Positions 44,677-54,554 of a stretch of 64,000 bases of DNA are shown one piece after another (the first letter of the stretch is position 1; each line of letters begins with the position of its first letter). The notes below the pieces were generated by a model. It was not told the DNA's origin. It ran no database searches and worked only from the letters and a program-made list of their open reading frames with translations. Made by a program: the position numbers and the translations under genes. The DNA lies in the NCBI RefSeq assembly GCF_007747795.1, contig NZ_CP036275.1:4952001-5016000 (forward strand), read 5' to 3'. Source of the DNA: Maioricimonas rarisocia (GTDB lineage Bacteria > Planctomycetota > Planctomycetia > Planctomycetales > Planctomycetaceae).

Positions 44677-45041
44677 ACCGAAACCTGCTGATGCTGGCAG
44701 TCGTGGTCGTGCTGGCGGCCGGTCTGACGCTTCGCGAGATGAAAAATCGGGCAGTACGCCACGAAGCGGCCACTGTCGTCAGGCAACTTGGCGGCCATAC
44801 CGGTTCGCTCGTGCCCCCGTTCCCGTTTTCCGGTCACGAGATTCGGATCACTTTCGCCGGGCCGGGCCTTTCCGGAGAGGATCTGCCGCGTCTGAGGATT
44901 CTTCAGCAGCTTGCTGCACGCCACCACGTCGGCGTCCTGTTTCGCGACACGCATCTGACGGACGAGGACATCGCCCGCGTTTGTGAAATGCTGCCGGACT
45001 GTTCGGTTCACTCGATCGTCGACGGCGAGCGGCAGCAGTGA
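44673..45041 (+). CDS. Small membrane-anchored protein, function unknown
   Basis: The 122-residue protein has an N-terminal hydrophobic anchor (about 3-18, NLLMLAVVVVLAAGLTL) and a soluble domain ending with HLTDEDIARVCEMLP and CSVHSIVDGE, which looks like a single leucine-rich-repeat-type unit as found in planctomycete proteins. It overlaps the PrsW-like gene by four bases (ATGA). Confidence 0.75.
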   Translation: MNRNLLMLAVVVVLAAGLTLREMKNRAVRHEAATVVRQLGGHTGSLVPPFPFSGHEIRITFAGPGLSGEDLPRLRILQQLAARHHVGVLFRDTHLTDEDIARVCEMLPDCSVHSIVDGERQQ

Positions 45042-45125
45042 TCGGATGTGACACCGTGACAGCGTGGCCGGGATCGGAACGAGAGAAGCGAGTCGATCCG
45101 CGGATCGGCCACTTCGAGACGCCGT

Positions 45126-45165
45126 CAAAAAGCAGAACGGGCGGACAGCCAGATGCCATCCGCCC
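45126..45165 (-). terminator. Intrinsic terminator for the 1289-residue exported protein gene
   Basis: On the minus strand GGGCGGA pairs with TCCGCCC around a 13-base loop, and GTTCTGCTTTTTG follows. It lies 45 bases past the stop of the long minus-strand gene and between two convergent genes. Confidence 0.65.
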
Positions 45166-45209
45166 GCGGGGCCCGTTCACTCAGGTCTTTCACTCACTCA
45201 CATCGGCAG

Positions 45210-48200
45210 TCACCGCAACCGCGGCGGCGGGACCAGTCGTGACGGTGCGGGAGCAGGAGCAGCAATCCGCGATGGGACTGCACTCCACTGCGGCTGCATC
45301 CCCGGTGCGGGAAGCCGGTACGAGGTACCGCCACGTGTTTCCCCTTCAGATTCGTTTCCGTGGTTCTCCTGACCTTCCAGTTTCAAGTCTTCGGCTGGCA
45401 GCGGCGCTCTCTCTGCCTCACCGGGAGGCGGCGGACAGACCACCGCCGGCGGACAGCAGTCGCTGCAGGCGGTCACCTCGATCGTCAGGTAGTTCTCGAT
45501 CGGAACGATCGGCAGCCCGTCCGGCGTGTCGGTGGCACCGCGGACGAACCCACGAATCTGGATTGCGTCGACGTTCATGCTCGGGCGCAGCGATCCGGGC
45601 AACGCACACTTGAGCAGTTGCGTCATCGCATCCGCACAAGGGAGCGCCCCGGCGGGAGCGAACGAATAGTTGCCCTTGTCCGGGAATCGCAAGACCATTG
45701 GACCGACCGCACTGGGCGAGTTTCCCCGTTTGAGCTGGACGAAGTCGCCCCCTTTTGGCCGCACGTAGACGTAGCCAGCGAATTCAAACATCGTTGGCAG
45801 CAGTTTCGGAGGCACCGAGGCAGCACGGGTCAGCACTGGCGGCTCATCAATGCAGATGACCGACACCTCTCGATCGGGACCGAACTGGATGCAGCCCTTG
45901 AGCGTCTCCTTCGCCCACTTGAACGTCACCGGGTGCTTTGCCGCAATCGCCTTCTTGATCGCCTCCTCGACAGCCGCGGCAGCGGGTGCAGTGGAAACAG
46001 CCGGTACGTCGATGTGGTTCGACACGCCGTACGGTGTTGCCACGTGGACGTCGACGAAGTCGTCCCGTGCCTGGGCATTGTCCGGCACCGTCACCCGCAT
46101 CACCTGTCGACTGATCAGTTCGACCTGATTTTCGCCAAGCGGAACGTTGCCGACAATCACCTTCGTCTCATGCACACTGAAGTGGTTTCCCACCAGGAAA
46201 ATCGAGGTGGATTTCTTCGTGCCGTCACCGCCGACGAGGATCCCTGGTTCGCCGTAGAAGCCACGCAGCTCCGGTGCGAGATCCGGTACCCCAGAGTTGA
46301 AGAACTCGAAGCCGCCCAGGGAATTCTCGAACGGCATCTGCGCGAACAGGCTCTGCAGCGGCAGGCGACGCTCGAGCTGCTCGACCGAGCGCTGCAGCCG
46401 GTACACTTCGTCGGGACGGTACAGGTGGGCGTCCTCGGCACAGGCGAGGGCGAGCTGCCGCATCTCGGTGATGTCCCGGCTCAGTTCGACGCCATCCTTT
46501 ACGTCCAGTTTCCGCTTCATCGGGTTGTCCAGCCGGAACCAGTTCGTCCGCACATCGAACACGACGTACGGCACGAACGACGGCATGATGACGATGGCCG
46601 TGCATTCGCGAATGCCCGGCTCGATCCGACGCTTGCGCAGGTCGTAATCCCGCGTCCGGCCGAACAGCATGTCCTTCGTGAATGCCGTGAAGTGGCCGAC
46701 GTTGGGCGGACTCTGCACGCGGGGATAGAACCGCCAGCCGAACGTGTCGCCGCCATGCGAGAAGCCGACGACCGTCCGGTTCAGGGCGATCGTCTCCATA
46801 TCCAGCTCGAGCCGGCGGGCGGTCTGCAGGAAGTTCTGAGCACCGATCCGGCCGGAGGCAAACGCGAGGGACAGCGCCAACTGCATTTCGCGTCGCAGGC
46901 TGAACTGGTCGGCGACATTCTGGTCCTGGGTGATCGGATCGATCGTCAGGACGTGGATCGGCCAGCGGACCCGCACGTACTCGTTGAACAGCATCCGAGC
47001 TTCCGGCGACGGGTTCGGCCCGCAGAACTGCATCCAGTCGAGCGTGTCGACGTTGAGCGTGTACGCGTTCTTCGCGGCAGCCAGATCGCGGATGTCCTGC
47101 TTGAGCCGCTCATTCAGCAGTGCCGACTCGACGAGGATGGCCCAGGCGAGCGCAATCGTGTGGCTGCGGTATGTGCCGCTGGTTGCCTCCGCCAGGAATG
47201 ACTTGCGCAGCGTGCACAGCGTCTGCACATCCATCCTGCGCACAGCCTCTGCGAGCTGCGGGTGGCAGTGCGTCCAGAGATGAGCGTTCGCGTTCAGGAA
47301 CTCATATGCACACTCGAGCTCTTCCCCCAGCAGCTTGTATGCATCCAGAATCAATACACTGGTGGCGTTTGAACGATTGGACTTGAGCTTGAGGAGGAGG
47401 GAGGCGATATCGCCAACCGGTTCGTGGCCGTAAATGGAGAAGGCGTGACTGAGGCAGAACGCCTGCCGGGCGCGACGCGAAGGAGCGACCGAAACCTGCG
47501 ATTCCGCGAGCTGCTTTTCAACGCTGCTGAGAGCCCCTGTCACGTCGGCGATCTGCGAATCGATCGCAGCGATCTGCGCGTCGACATCCTCAATTGCGAT
47601 GTCGCTGGCAGTCTCCTTCGCCTGCCAGTCTTCACGATGCTGACGCTCAGCTCGAAGCTTATTCCTGACACTATCCCTCAGTTCAGGGAGGGACATCATC
47701 GTGGGGGCCGCGCTGGCATCAGCGGCATCGTCTTTTGATTCCGCTGGTTGGAAAGCCTCGTCGCTGAGAAGCCCCTGCAACTCAGGAGAGATGTCGACAT
47801 TGATCTGGTGCAGCGCATCGAGTCTATTCCCCCTCTCAGGCTCTTTGCTCTGCTCATGCTCGATGGCAAACTCTCGCTCCGGGAGCAGTCCCGCATCCTC
47901 GAGCAATTCTGCCTCCAGAGCACGGAGAAAACGATCAGAGAAGTTCTCCGGCTGTCCTTGAAGGGGGCCTGCTGAGGCTTTTCGACCTTTCTCCAAGGCC
48001 GCGCGCATGTGACCTGTCGTAAGCTCAATGACCTTGAACTGCCTCGCGGCAATTGCAGCAGCCCGGGCCCGGGCTTGTGCCCTTGCCAGCAGCAGATGGC
48101 CTTTCTGCTCCGTGAGGTGAGCCAGCGTCGCCCGGTTCACTTCCAGCGCGGGGGCCAGCTTCGAATACTCCTGCAACGTCTTTACCAGCGTCGCCGCATT

Positions 48201-49079
48201 CGACGCATCGACGATCTTGGTGAGCGGAAATGACAGCTGGTCGGCGAGATCATTGATGACCAGCCCCCGGAACGTGTTCGGCAGCAGTTCGTCGTGCAGG
48301 TGCGGACGGGCGATGACATTCACCTCCGCGCCGTACCCTTCACGCGTGTCCTTGCCGGGCAGGACCGAGATCGGCAGCCGCACCAGATGCAGGGCGTAGC
48401 CCGGGGCGTCCGCCTTGTCGTCCCCGTCGCTGATCCGCCGCAGTTCGTTCAGATGATTCAGATACCGCGAAAGCTGGTCGAGGCCGATCGTCGGCTCCAG
48501 GGCGATTCCGGCTTCCCCCGCCTTGCCGAAACCGAGCCCGCCGACAACGCGGCTTGAGGCGCTCCGGACAATCACGTTTGATCCCCCACCGACAGGCGTC
48601 GGCGCTGTGGCGGCGGGAGGAATCGGTATTTGTGGATCTGCAGGGGCGGGCGCGGGATCATCAGCAGCGACCGCCACTTCTGTCTCCGTCACCGAACCGG
48701 CAGCACTGGATCCGCCGCCTCCCCCCACCGCCGCCTGAAGCGCAAATGCGTTTGCGAGAAACGCCTGGTCCGAGCGCGAGATCGACGCATTGAGCGTGAG
48801 TTCGAATGTTCTGAGCTCTTCGGAAATGACGTCCTCGTAATCACGTCGGTACTTCGTCAGTCGCGCTTCGCCCCAGACGTCGGGCGACTTCGCAACGACG
48901 GTCCCGTACTCCTCGATGTGACGCTCCAGGCGGTCGATCCGCCGGGCGAGTTCTTCCACCGTGGTCGTTTCGGTGAAGCCGAAGCTCCAGTCTTCGGCAC
49001 AGAGTCCGGTCGGTAGCAGTGACTGGACGGTGAGCGTGGCAACGACCACCCAGGTGGTCGCGCGGTGTTTGACCCGCAT
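45210..49079 (-). CDS. Very large exported protein with IPT/TIG-like domain, function unknown
   Basis: The 1289-residue protein has a signal peptide (RATTWVVVATLTVQSLLPTG) and a long coiled-coil-prone region (about 330-560, rich in Glu, Gln, Ala and Arg). A mixed helical region follows, then an IPT/TIG-like immunoglobulin domain (about 955-1030: SIFLVGNHFSVHETKVIVG) and a Pro-rich tail. Near residue 100 is a Gly/Ser/Ala/Pro low-complexity linker. AGGAGGGC lies just before the ATG at 49079. I recognise no family for the whole; it may be a surface or structural protein. Confidence 0.85.
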   Translation of the reverse strand: MRVKHRATTWVVVATLTVQSLLPTGLCAEDWSFGFTETTTVEELARRIDRLERHIEEYGTVVAKSPDVWGEARLTKYRRDYEDVISEELRTFELTLNASISRSDQAFLANAFALQAAVGGGGGSSAAGSVTETEVAVAADDPAPAPADPQIPIPPAATAPTPVGGGSNVIVRSASSRVVGGLGFGKAGEAGIALEPTIGLDQLSRYLNHLNELRRISDGDDKADAPGYALHLVRLPISVLPGKDTREGYGAEVNVIARPHLHDELLPNTFRGLVINDLADQLSFPLTKIVDASNAATLVKTLQEYSKLAPALEVNRATLAHLTEQKGHLLLARAQARARAAAIAARQFKVIELTTGHMRAALEKGRKASAGPLQGQPENFSDRFLRALEAELLEDAGLLPEREFAIEHEQSKEPERGNRLDALHQINVDISPELQGLLSDEAFQPAESKDDAADASAAPTMMSLPELRDSVRNKLRAERQHREDWQAKETASDIAIEDVDAQIAAIDSQIADVTGALSSVEKQLAESQVSVAPSRRARQAFCLSHAFSIYGHEPVGDIASLLLKLKSNRSNATSVLILDAYKLLGEELECAYEFLNANAHLWTHCHPQLAEAVRRMDVQTLCTLRKSFLAEATSGTYRSHTIALAWAILVESALLNERLKQDIRDLAAAKNAYTLNVDTLDWMQFCGPNPSPEARMLFNEYVRVRWPIHVLTIDPITQDQNVADQFSLRREMQLALSLAFASGRIGAQNFLQTARRLELDMETIALNRTVVGFSHGGDTFGWRFYPRVQSPPNVGHFTAFTKDMLFGRTRDYDLRKRRIEPGIRECTAIVIMPSFVPYVVFDVRTNWFRLDNPMKRKLDVKDGVELSRDITEMRQLALACAEDAHLYRPDEVYRLQRSVEQLERRLPLQSLFAQMPFENSLGGFEFFNSGVPDLAPELRGFYGEPGILVGGDGTKKSTSIFLVGNHFSVHETKVIVGNVPLGENQVELISRQVMRVTVPDNAQARDDFVDVHVATPYGVSNHIDVPAVSTAPAAAAVEEAIKKAIAAKHPVTFKWAKETLKGCIQFGPDREVSVICIDEPPVLTRAASVPPKLLPTMFEFAGYVYVRPKGGDFVQLKRGNSPSAVGPMVLRFPDKGNYSFAPAGALPCADAMTQLLKCALPGSLRPSMNVDAIQIRGFVRGATDTPDGLPIVPIENYLTIEVTACSDCCPPAVVCPPPPGEAERAPLPAEDLKLEGQENHGNESEGETRGGTSYRLPAPGMQPQWSAVPSRIAAPAPAPSRLVPPPRLR

Positions 49080-49431
49080 AATGAGGCCCTCCTGACTGTT
49101 GGTCTTCCGTGAAGGGGACGGGAATCGTCCCGGAATGGAAATGAACGGGCCGACCTCAATGTCGGCACAATCGTGAAGCACGGCGTCGTCAGGTTGCACG
49201 TCAGAGATGTTGCACGTTGCGTCTTCGAACGTATCGGCACTGCCGCACCTGTACTGTTACGCTACACCGCCGTTCACATCCCCATGATCGAAACCCGTTG
49301 GCCCCCAGCAGATTGACTCCCCCCGCTTGCGCAGTTTGACAGGGTCGGGGAATCGCGGTGGCCGGCGCGGCCGGCTTGCTGGTACACTCGCGCCGTGCCA
49401 GGGAGCACGCTCAATCGGCGAGGAATCAGAC
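49080..49431. promoter_or_regulatory. Divergent promoter region with direct repeats
   Basis: This 352-base space separates two divergent genes. It holds two exact copies of TTGCACGT (49194-49201 and 49210-49217), 16 bases apart, a possible regulator site or -35 boxes. No gene is seen. Confidence 0.35.
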
Positions 49432-52044
49432 ATGAGCGAACTGAAAACGCTCACGCGGGCGACCTGCCTGCTGATGCTGTTGCTACTGTCCGCCTGCAGC
49501 CTGCAGGGCGAAAACGCCTTCAGTGCCGAAGGCGATGGCAAGGCTGCTGCCGACCAGTCTGCCCCACCGGCAGCGACGGCCCCGGAAAAGGCAGCCCACG
49601 GCGAGAACCGTCTGGCTCGCGAAAGCAGTCCCTACCTGCTGCTGCACGCCCACAACCCGGTCGACTGGTATCCCTGGGGGCCGGAAGCCTTTGAGCGGGC
49701 CCGCCGCGAAGACAAGCCGATCTTTCTCTCGATCGGCTACAGCACCTGCTTCTGGTGCCACGTGATGGAGCGGAAGGTCTTCTCGAACGAGGAGATCGCC
49801 GAGTACATGAACGAGCATTTCGTCTGCGTCAAAGTGGACCGCGAAGAGCGGCCCGACGTCGACGATCTGTACATGCTGGCACTGCAGGTCTATTTCCAGG
49901 CGGTCGGCAGCAGTCAGGGAGGGGGCTGGCCACTCTCGCTGTTCCTCACACCGGCGGGTGAACCGATCGCCGGCGGCACGTACTTTCCGCCCGAAGACCT
50001 GCCGGGCCGGCCCGGTTTTCCCTCCGTGATGCAGCGGGTCCACGACCTCTGGATGACGCGCCGGGCCGATATCGAGCGTGGGGCCACCATGATCGCCCGT
50101 GAAGTCCGCCGACTGTCCCGGCCCGGGCTGAATCTCAAACTGGTGCCGCTCTCGACCGACCTGGTCAATGCCTCGGTCGAAGCGGTGAAAGGCAGCTACG
50201 ACCCCGAGCATGGCGGGTTCGATTTCAATCCTCAGGCCCCGGCCGGCCCGAAGTTCCCCTCGCCCCCCAAGCTTCAACTCGTGCAGGTGCGGATCCCGCA
50301 GGACATGTCGGGGAAGCTGGCAGAGATGCTCGACCACACACTGGATCGCATGGCGGCCGGCGGGATTCGCGATCACCTCGGCGGGGGCTTCCACCGCTAC
50401 AGCGTCGACCGCGAGTGGCAGGTGCCGCACTTCGAAAAGATGCTTTACGACAACGCCCAGCTCGCGCAGGTGTACGTTGCGGCCTTCCAGCGAACGAGCC
50501 GGACCAGCTACCGGGACATCGCCAGCGAGACCTTCGATTTCGTCCTGCATGACCTGACGGATCCGGCAGGCGGATTCTACTCGGCTCTCGACGCCGAGAC
50601 GGACGGCATCGAAGGCAAGTACTACGTCTGGTCGCCCGAAGAAGTCACCAGCATCCTTGGTGCGGAAGACGCGAAAGTCTTTTCGGCGGTCTACGGTCTC
50701 GATCAGCCCCAGGTCTTCGAGCATGGTTACGTGCTGCGGCAGCGGGACGCGCTGGCAGACGTGGCCGACCGGCTGCAGCTTCCCGTCTCCGAGCTGCAGC
50801 TCAAGCTGGACGGAATGCGGGCGAAGATGCTGGCTGCCCGCGGACAGAGGCCACAATTGCTGCGTGACGACAAGGTCCTGACCAGTTGGAACGGGTTGAT
50901 GATCCGTGCGCTGGCGGATGGCGGACGCATTCTCCGCGAACAGAAATACGTTGACGCGGCCGAAAAAGCGGCCCTCTTCATCCTGAGGCAGATGCGCGAC
51001 GAAGAAGGGCGGCTGTACCGATCCTGGCGTAACGGCAAGGCCCACCTGAACGCCTACCTCGACGACTACGCCTTCCTCGTCGACGGCCTCCTGGCCCTGC
51101 ATACGGCCACCAAAGACGACAAGTGGCTCAATGCCGCACGCCGTCTCACCGACGACCAGATCGCCATGTACTGGGACGAAGCCGGTCACGGGTTCTTCTT
51201 CACCGCCGACCATCACGAGGAGCTGCTGGCCCGCCCCAAGAACGCCTACGACTCGGTGCTGCCGTCGGGCAACAGTGTCAGTGCCCGCAACCTCGTCCGG
51301 CTCGCCCGCCTGACGGGAGAAGCGCGGTACCGCGAACTGGCCGAGAAGACGCTGCAGGCCTTCATGCCGAAACTCCAGGAGACGCCGGGAGGACTGGCGT
51401 ACCTCGCCGTGGCCACGCACGACTACCTGGCTGCGTTTGGCCCGTCAGATGGTGTGGGAAGCGAAGGCCTGTTCGCCGAGACGCCCGCCGACACGCCGAC
51501 GCCAGACGATGAGAAGACGGCCCGGGCCGAGCGACTGAAGCCGTTCGCCGTCCTGCCGGAAGAAGAAGCGGCAAAGCACGACAAGGTGAGCGGCTCGGCT
51601 TACCTGTCCGTGGCACGGCTGCCGGCAGGGGGCAAATGTGAGGTTGCGATCGTGCTGAGCGTCAAGGAGACGTGGCACATCAACGCCAACCCGCCCCAGC
51701 CCGACTACGTCCTGCCGACCGAGGTGATTGTCTCCGCCAGTCATGGAACCGAGTTGGCCGGGATCAACTACCCGGAAGGTCACGCTTTCATGGTCGAAGG
51801 CTTCGACGAGCCGCTGTCGGTTTACGAGGGAAAGGTCATCCTGCGGGGAGTTCTGACGGTTCCCGAAGAGGCCGCCGGCCAGATTGAGGAACTCGAATTA
51901 CTGGTCCGCTACCAGGCCTGCAACGACAAGACCTGCCAGCGTCCGATGAAGATGAAGCTGACCGGCCAGATCCCGGTCGCACCAAAGGGGGAGCGAATCC
52001 GGTCGATCAACCAGTCGTTGTTCCCGGAGAAGGCAAAGCCGTAA
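49432..52044 (+). CDS. DUF255/YyaL thioredoxin-domain protein fused to a DsbD-like domain
   Basis: The 870-residue protein has a lipoprotein-like signal ([11 protein letters not shown]), a DUF255 thioredoxin-fold domain (about 55-215: [15 protein letters not shown] and the redox pair in STCFWCHVM), an alpha/alpha-toroid glycosidase-like region (about 250-690: [34 protein letters not shown]) and a C-terminal DsbD-alpha-like domain (about 715-845: [29 protein letters not shown] with a Cys pair). The last domain is not part of ordinary YyaL/SPATA20 proteins and suggests thiol-disulfide exchange outside the cytoplasm. The start at 49432 gives the signal. Confidence 0.92.
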   Translation: MSELKTLTRATCLLMLLLLSACSLQGENAFSAEGDGKAAADQSAPPAATAPEKAAHGENRLARESSPYLLLHAHNPVDWYPWGPEAFERARREDKPIFLSIGYSTCFWCHVMERKVFSNEEIAEYMNEHFVCVKVDREERPDVDDLYMLALQVYFQAVGSSQGGGWPLSLFLTPAGEPIAGGTYFPPEDLPGRPGFPSVMQRVHDLWMTRRADIERGATMIAREVRRLSRPGLNLKLVPLSTDLVNASVEAVKGSYDPEHGGFDFNPQAPAGPKFPSPPKLQLVQVRIPQDMSGKLAEMLDHTLDRMAAGGIRDHLGGGFHRYSVDREWQVPHFEKMLYDNAQLAQVYVAAFQRTSRTSYRDIASETFDFVLHDLTDPAGGFYSALDAETDGIEGKYYVWSPEEVTSILGAEDAKVFSAVYGLDQPQVFEHGYVLRQRDALADVADRLQLPVSELQLKLDGMRAKMLAARGQRPQLLRDDKVLTSWNGLMIRALADGGRILREQKYVDAAEKAALFILRQMRDEEGRLYRSWRNGKAHLNAYLDDYAFLVDGLLALHTATKDDKWLNAARRLTDDQIAMYWDEAGHGFFFTADHHEELLARPKNAYDSVLPSGNSVSARNLVRLARLTGEARYRELAEKTLQAFMPKLQETPGGLAYLAVATHDYLAAFGPSDGVGSEGLFAETPADTPTPDDEKTARAERLKPFAVLPEEEAAKHDKVSGSAYLSVARLPAGGKCEVAIVLSVKETWHINANPPQPDYVLPTEVIVSASHGTELAGINYPEGHAFMVEGFDEPLSVYEGKVILRGVLTVPEEAAGQIEELELLVRYQACNDKTCQRPMKMKLTGQIPVAPKGERIRSINQSLFPEKAKP

Positions 52045-52337
52045 TCGCGAGAGAGGGTGGGCGTGAGCCAGGCAAACGAAGTCCGCTGATCAACGCGCAC
52101 GCCTCACCGCGGGGTGTCTCTCTGATCGTAGGCTGGGACTGGTCCCAGCACCTGCACTGAACAGGTACAACCGATCATTAATCGGCTGGGGGTGTCGCTC
52201 CGCGACGACCACTAGCCCCCCGTCGCAATCAAACCGCACGGCTCGCAGCGCTGTGGCACCCAACACGGTAGGCTGGGACTGGTCCCAGCACCTGCAGACA
52301 CCGTGTTGATGCTGCCAGTTCGATGGTCGCAGATTCC
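52045..52337. repeat. Spacer with two palindromic repeat copies
   Basis: GTAGGCTGGGACTGGTCCCA appears twice, at 52128-52149 and 52268-52289, each the left half of the composite repeat found in the BMC locus. A CACGGCTC..CTGTGG hairpin variant lies at 52237-52256. No gene. Confidence 0.7.
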
Positions 52338-52658
52338 TCAGATGCCGAGCTGGCTCAGCGCCTCCGCCACGCGTCCGATCGCCGTCGCCAGCCGGGGATG
52401 AGTCTCCTCGAAATGCGATGCAGCGTCCGTCAGCTGATCGATCAGGGAATTGTCTTCTTCCCGACTTTCATCGGTTTCCGACGTGGATGCAGCGGCCGCT
52501 GCCGCAGGAGCCGTCGCCGCGGTCCCCTGATCAAGCGTCGACTGGATGTCATTGGCCAGTTGGCGGAGCAGGCCCCGCATCTCCTCGTCAACCTCGCCGC
52601 TACGACCCAGCTCCTCATGCAGTTGAGCCAGCGTCGCTTTGAGCTGCTGCTTTTCCAT
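52338..52658 (-). CDS. DUF4404 family protein
   Basis: The 106-residue protein starts MEKQQLKATLAQLHEELGRS, continues with a second helix GLLRQLANDIQSTLDQ, an Ala-rich linker, and ends FEETHPRLATAIGRVAEALSQLGI, the full DUF4404 layout. It is a soluble helical protein with no known role. It follows serA on the same strand after 79 bases. The longer frame to 52736 adds residues unlike the family. Confidence 0.87.
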   Translation of the reverse strand: MEKQQLKATLAQLHEELGRSGEVDEEMRGLLRQLANDIQSTLDQGTAATAPAAAAAASTSETDESREEDNSLIDQLTDAASHFEETHPRLATAIGRVAEALSQLGI

Positions 52659-52737
52659 TGCGTATTCGGCCTTCAGCAGACGGGAAGAGAGGGTGCCGGC
52701 AGCGGAGACGATTCCACTGCCGGGCCGCTCCATCATC

Positions 52738-54366
52738 TTACAGCCACGGCAGAGGTGCGCCTGCCTCAGGCATCTTGACCAGTTCGACGCCCGTCACGTC
52801 CGGATGGGCAGAAACCTCGTCCATGGCCGCCTGCGACGGCTCGTTGTCGAGGTTGAGGACTGCGATCGCCTCGCCACCCGGCTCATTCTTTTCACGGCCG
52901 AGAGCCATGTGCGAGATGTTGACCTGATGCTTGCCGAAGACCGTACCGATGGCTCCGATCAGACCCGGCACATCCCGGTGGCGGTACAGCAGCATCAGTC
53001 CGTCGAGATAGGCATCCATCTGGTAGTTGTCCAGACGGACCAGACGGAGGAACTCGTTGCCGAACATCGTGCCGGCCGCGCTCAGTTCTCCCTGATCGGT
53101 GTGAACAGTCGCAGCAATCATTGTGGAGAACGCCCCCAGTTCGGACGATGTCGCCTCCGTCAGCTCGATACCACGTTCACGGGCAAGCATCTCGGCATTG
53201 ATGATGTTCGGTGCGTCTTCGAGAGCTCCAGAGAGCAGTCCCGAAGTGAACGCGTTGAGCATCAGACGGGTCGGCTTCGAGGCGGCGTCGCCGCGGAACA
53301 GCAGATCCGCCTTGCTGACGGCGTGTGACTTGTTGAGCTGCGAGAGCAGCAGCCCCAGCCGATGTGCCAGATCGAGGTACGGGCGAACCGCTTCGAGCTC
53401 ACTCGCGGCAATCGGGGCCATGTTGACCGCGTAGCGGATCTCGCCACGCAGCAGATAAGCGGTGATAATCTCGGCCGCTTCGAGCGCCACCTGCTCCTGC
53501 GCTTCGTCCGTCGAGGCTCCCAGGTGAGGCGTGCAGAGGACCTGAGGCAGGCTGCGAAGCCGCGAATCTTCCGGCGGCGGCTCGGACGAAAACACGTCCA
53601 GTGCAGCCCCGGCGACCTGGCCGGACTCGATGGCATCCGCCAGATCGTTCTCGTCGACAATTCCACCACGGGCACAGTTGATGATCCGCACGCCCTGCCG
53701 CATCGTCGCGATACGTGCCGCGTTGATCACGCCGCGGGTCTCGTCCGTCAACGGAGTGTGGACGGTCAGGTAGTCGACCTTCGTGATCATCTCGTCGAGG
53801 TCGCGGTACAGCTCGATTCCCTGCTCGGCGGCCTTCTCTTCCGAGATGAACGGATCGTAGCCGAGGACGGTCATCTCGAGTCCCCGGCAGCGACGGGCAA
53901 CCGACTGACCGATCCGGCCCAGCCCCATCACTCCAACCGTCTTGCCGGCCAGCTGCGTGCCGGTGTACTTCTTGCGATCCCAGCGGCCTTCCCGCATCGA
54001 CTGCGAAGCTGGCCCGATGTTGCGGGACAGGGCCATCATCATGGCGATGGTGTGCTCGGCTGTGCTGGTCGTGTTGCCGGCCGGCGTATTCATCACCACG
54101 ATCCCTTCGCGGGTCGCGGCGGCCAGATCGATGTTGTCGACGCCGACACCGGCACGCACGATCACCTTCAGTCGCGGCTGACCGGCCAGAAGCTCGGGTG
54201 TCAGCTTCGTGCCGCTGCGGATGATGATGCCGTCTGCATCGTGCAGGGCTTCGCGGACCTGCTCGGGCGAAAGTCCCGACCTGACATCGACTTCGATACC
54301 GTCGGTTTCTTCGAGGACCTTGAGTCCTGCAGGGGAGAGATTGTCGGTAATCAGTACGCGATGCAT
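52738..54366 (-). CDS. serA: D-3-phosphoglycerate dehydrogenase
   Basis: The 542-residue protein catalyses the first step of serine synthesis, oxidising 3-phosphoglycerate with NAD. Order of domains: substrate/NAD domains (about 1-315) with GVGVDNIDLAAAT, GLGRIGQSVARRC, catalytic Arg in NCARGGIVDE, Glu region and His in CTPHLGASTDEAQ; then an intervening domain (about 320-450) and a C-terminal ACT domain (about 465-535, RDVPGLIGAIGTVFGKHQVN). This long, type I form is typical. GGAAG precedes the ATG at 54366. Confidence 0.97.
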   Translation of the reverse strand: MHRVLITDNLSPAGLKVLEETDGIEVDVRSGLSPEQVREALHDADGIIIRSGTKLTPELLAGQPRLKVIVRAGVGVDNIDLAAATREGIVVMNTPAGNTTSTAEHTIAMMMALSRNIGPASQSMREGRWDRKKYTGTQLAGKTVGVMGLGRIGQSVARRCRGLEMTVLGYDPFISEEKAAEQGIELYRDLDEMITKVDYLTVHTPLTDETRGVINAARIATMRQGVRIINCARGGIVDENDLADAIESGQVAGAALDVFSSEPPPEDSRLRSLPQVLCTPHLGASTDEAQEQVALEAAEIITAYLLRGEIRYAVNMAPIAASELEAVRPYLDLAHRLGLLLSQLNKSHAVSKADLLFRGDAASKPTRLMLNAFTSGLLSGALEDAPNIINAEMLARERGIELTEATSSELGAFSTMIAATVHTDQGELSAAGTMFGNEFLRLVRLDNYQMDAYLDGLMLLYRHRDVPGLIGAIGTVFGKHQVNISHMALGREKNEPGGEAIAVLNLDNEPSQAAMDEVSAHPDVTGVELVKMPEAGAPLPWL

Positions 54367-54554
54367 GTCGGCACTTCCGTCGGATGAAGGAGTGAGCGGT
54401 TTCCGCGTAGCATAGGGGACGAATACATCGCGCCAAGTCCGCCGCAGCGCAAGAGCAGACCCGGCCACCACCTGGCGACCGGGCCTGACGCGTCCTCTCG
54501 TCCGGCTATCCCGCTCGCGCAGGACCGGAGCCGTTTACCTGCAGTTCGCCCGCG

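Noticed and set aside
45360-47201. 613-codon plus-strand open frame inside the 1289-residue gene
   Set aside because: Antisense shadow with low-complexity Arg/Gln/His content and no start signals.
49483-51420. 645-codon minus-strand open frame across the YyaL-type gene
   Set aside because: Antisense shadow of a gene with good motifs on the plus strand.
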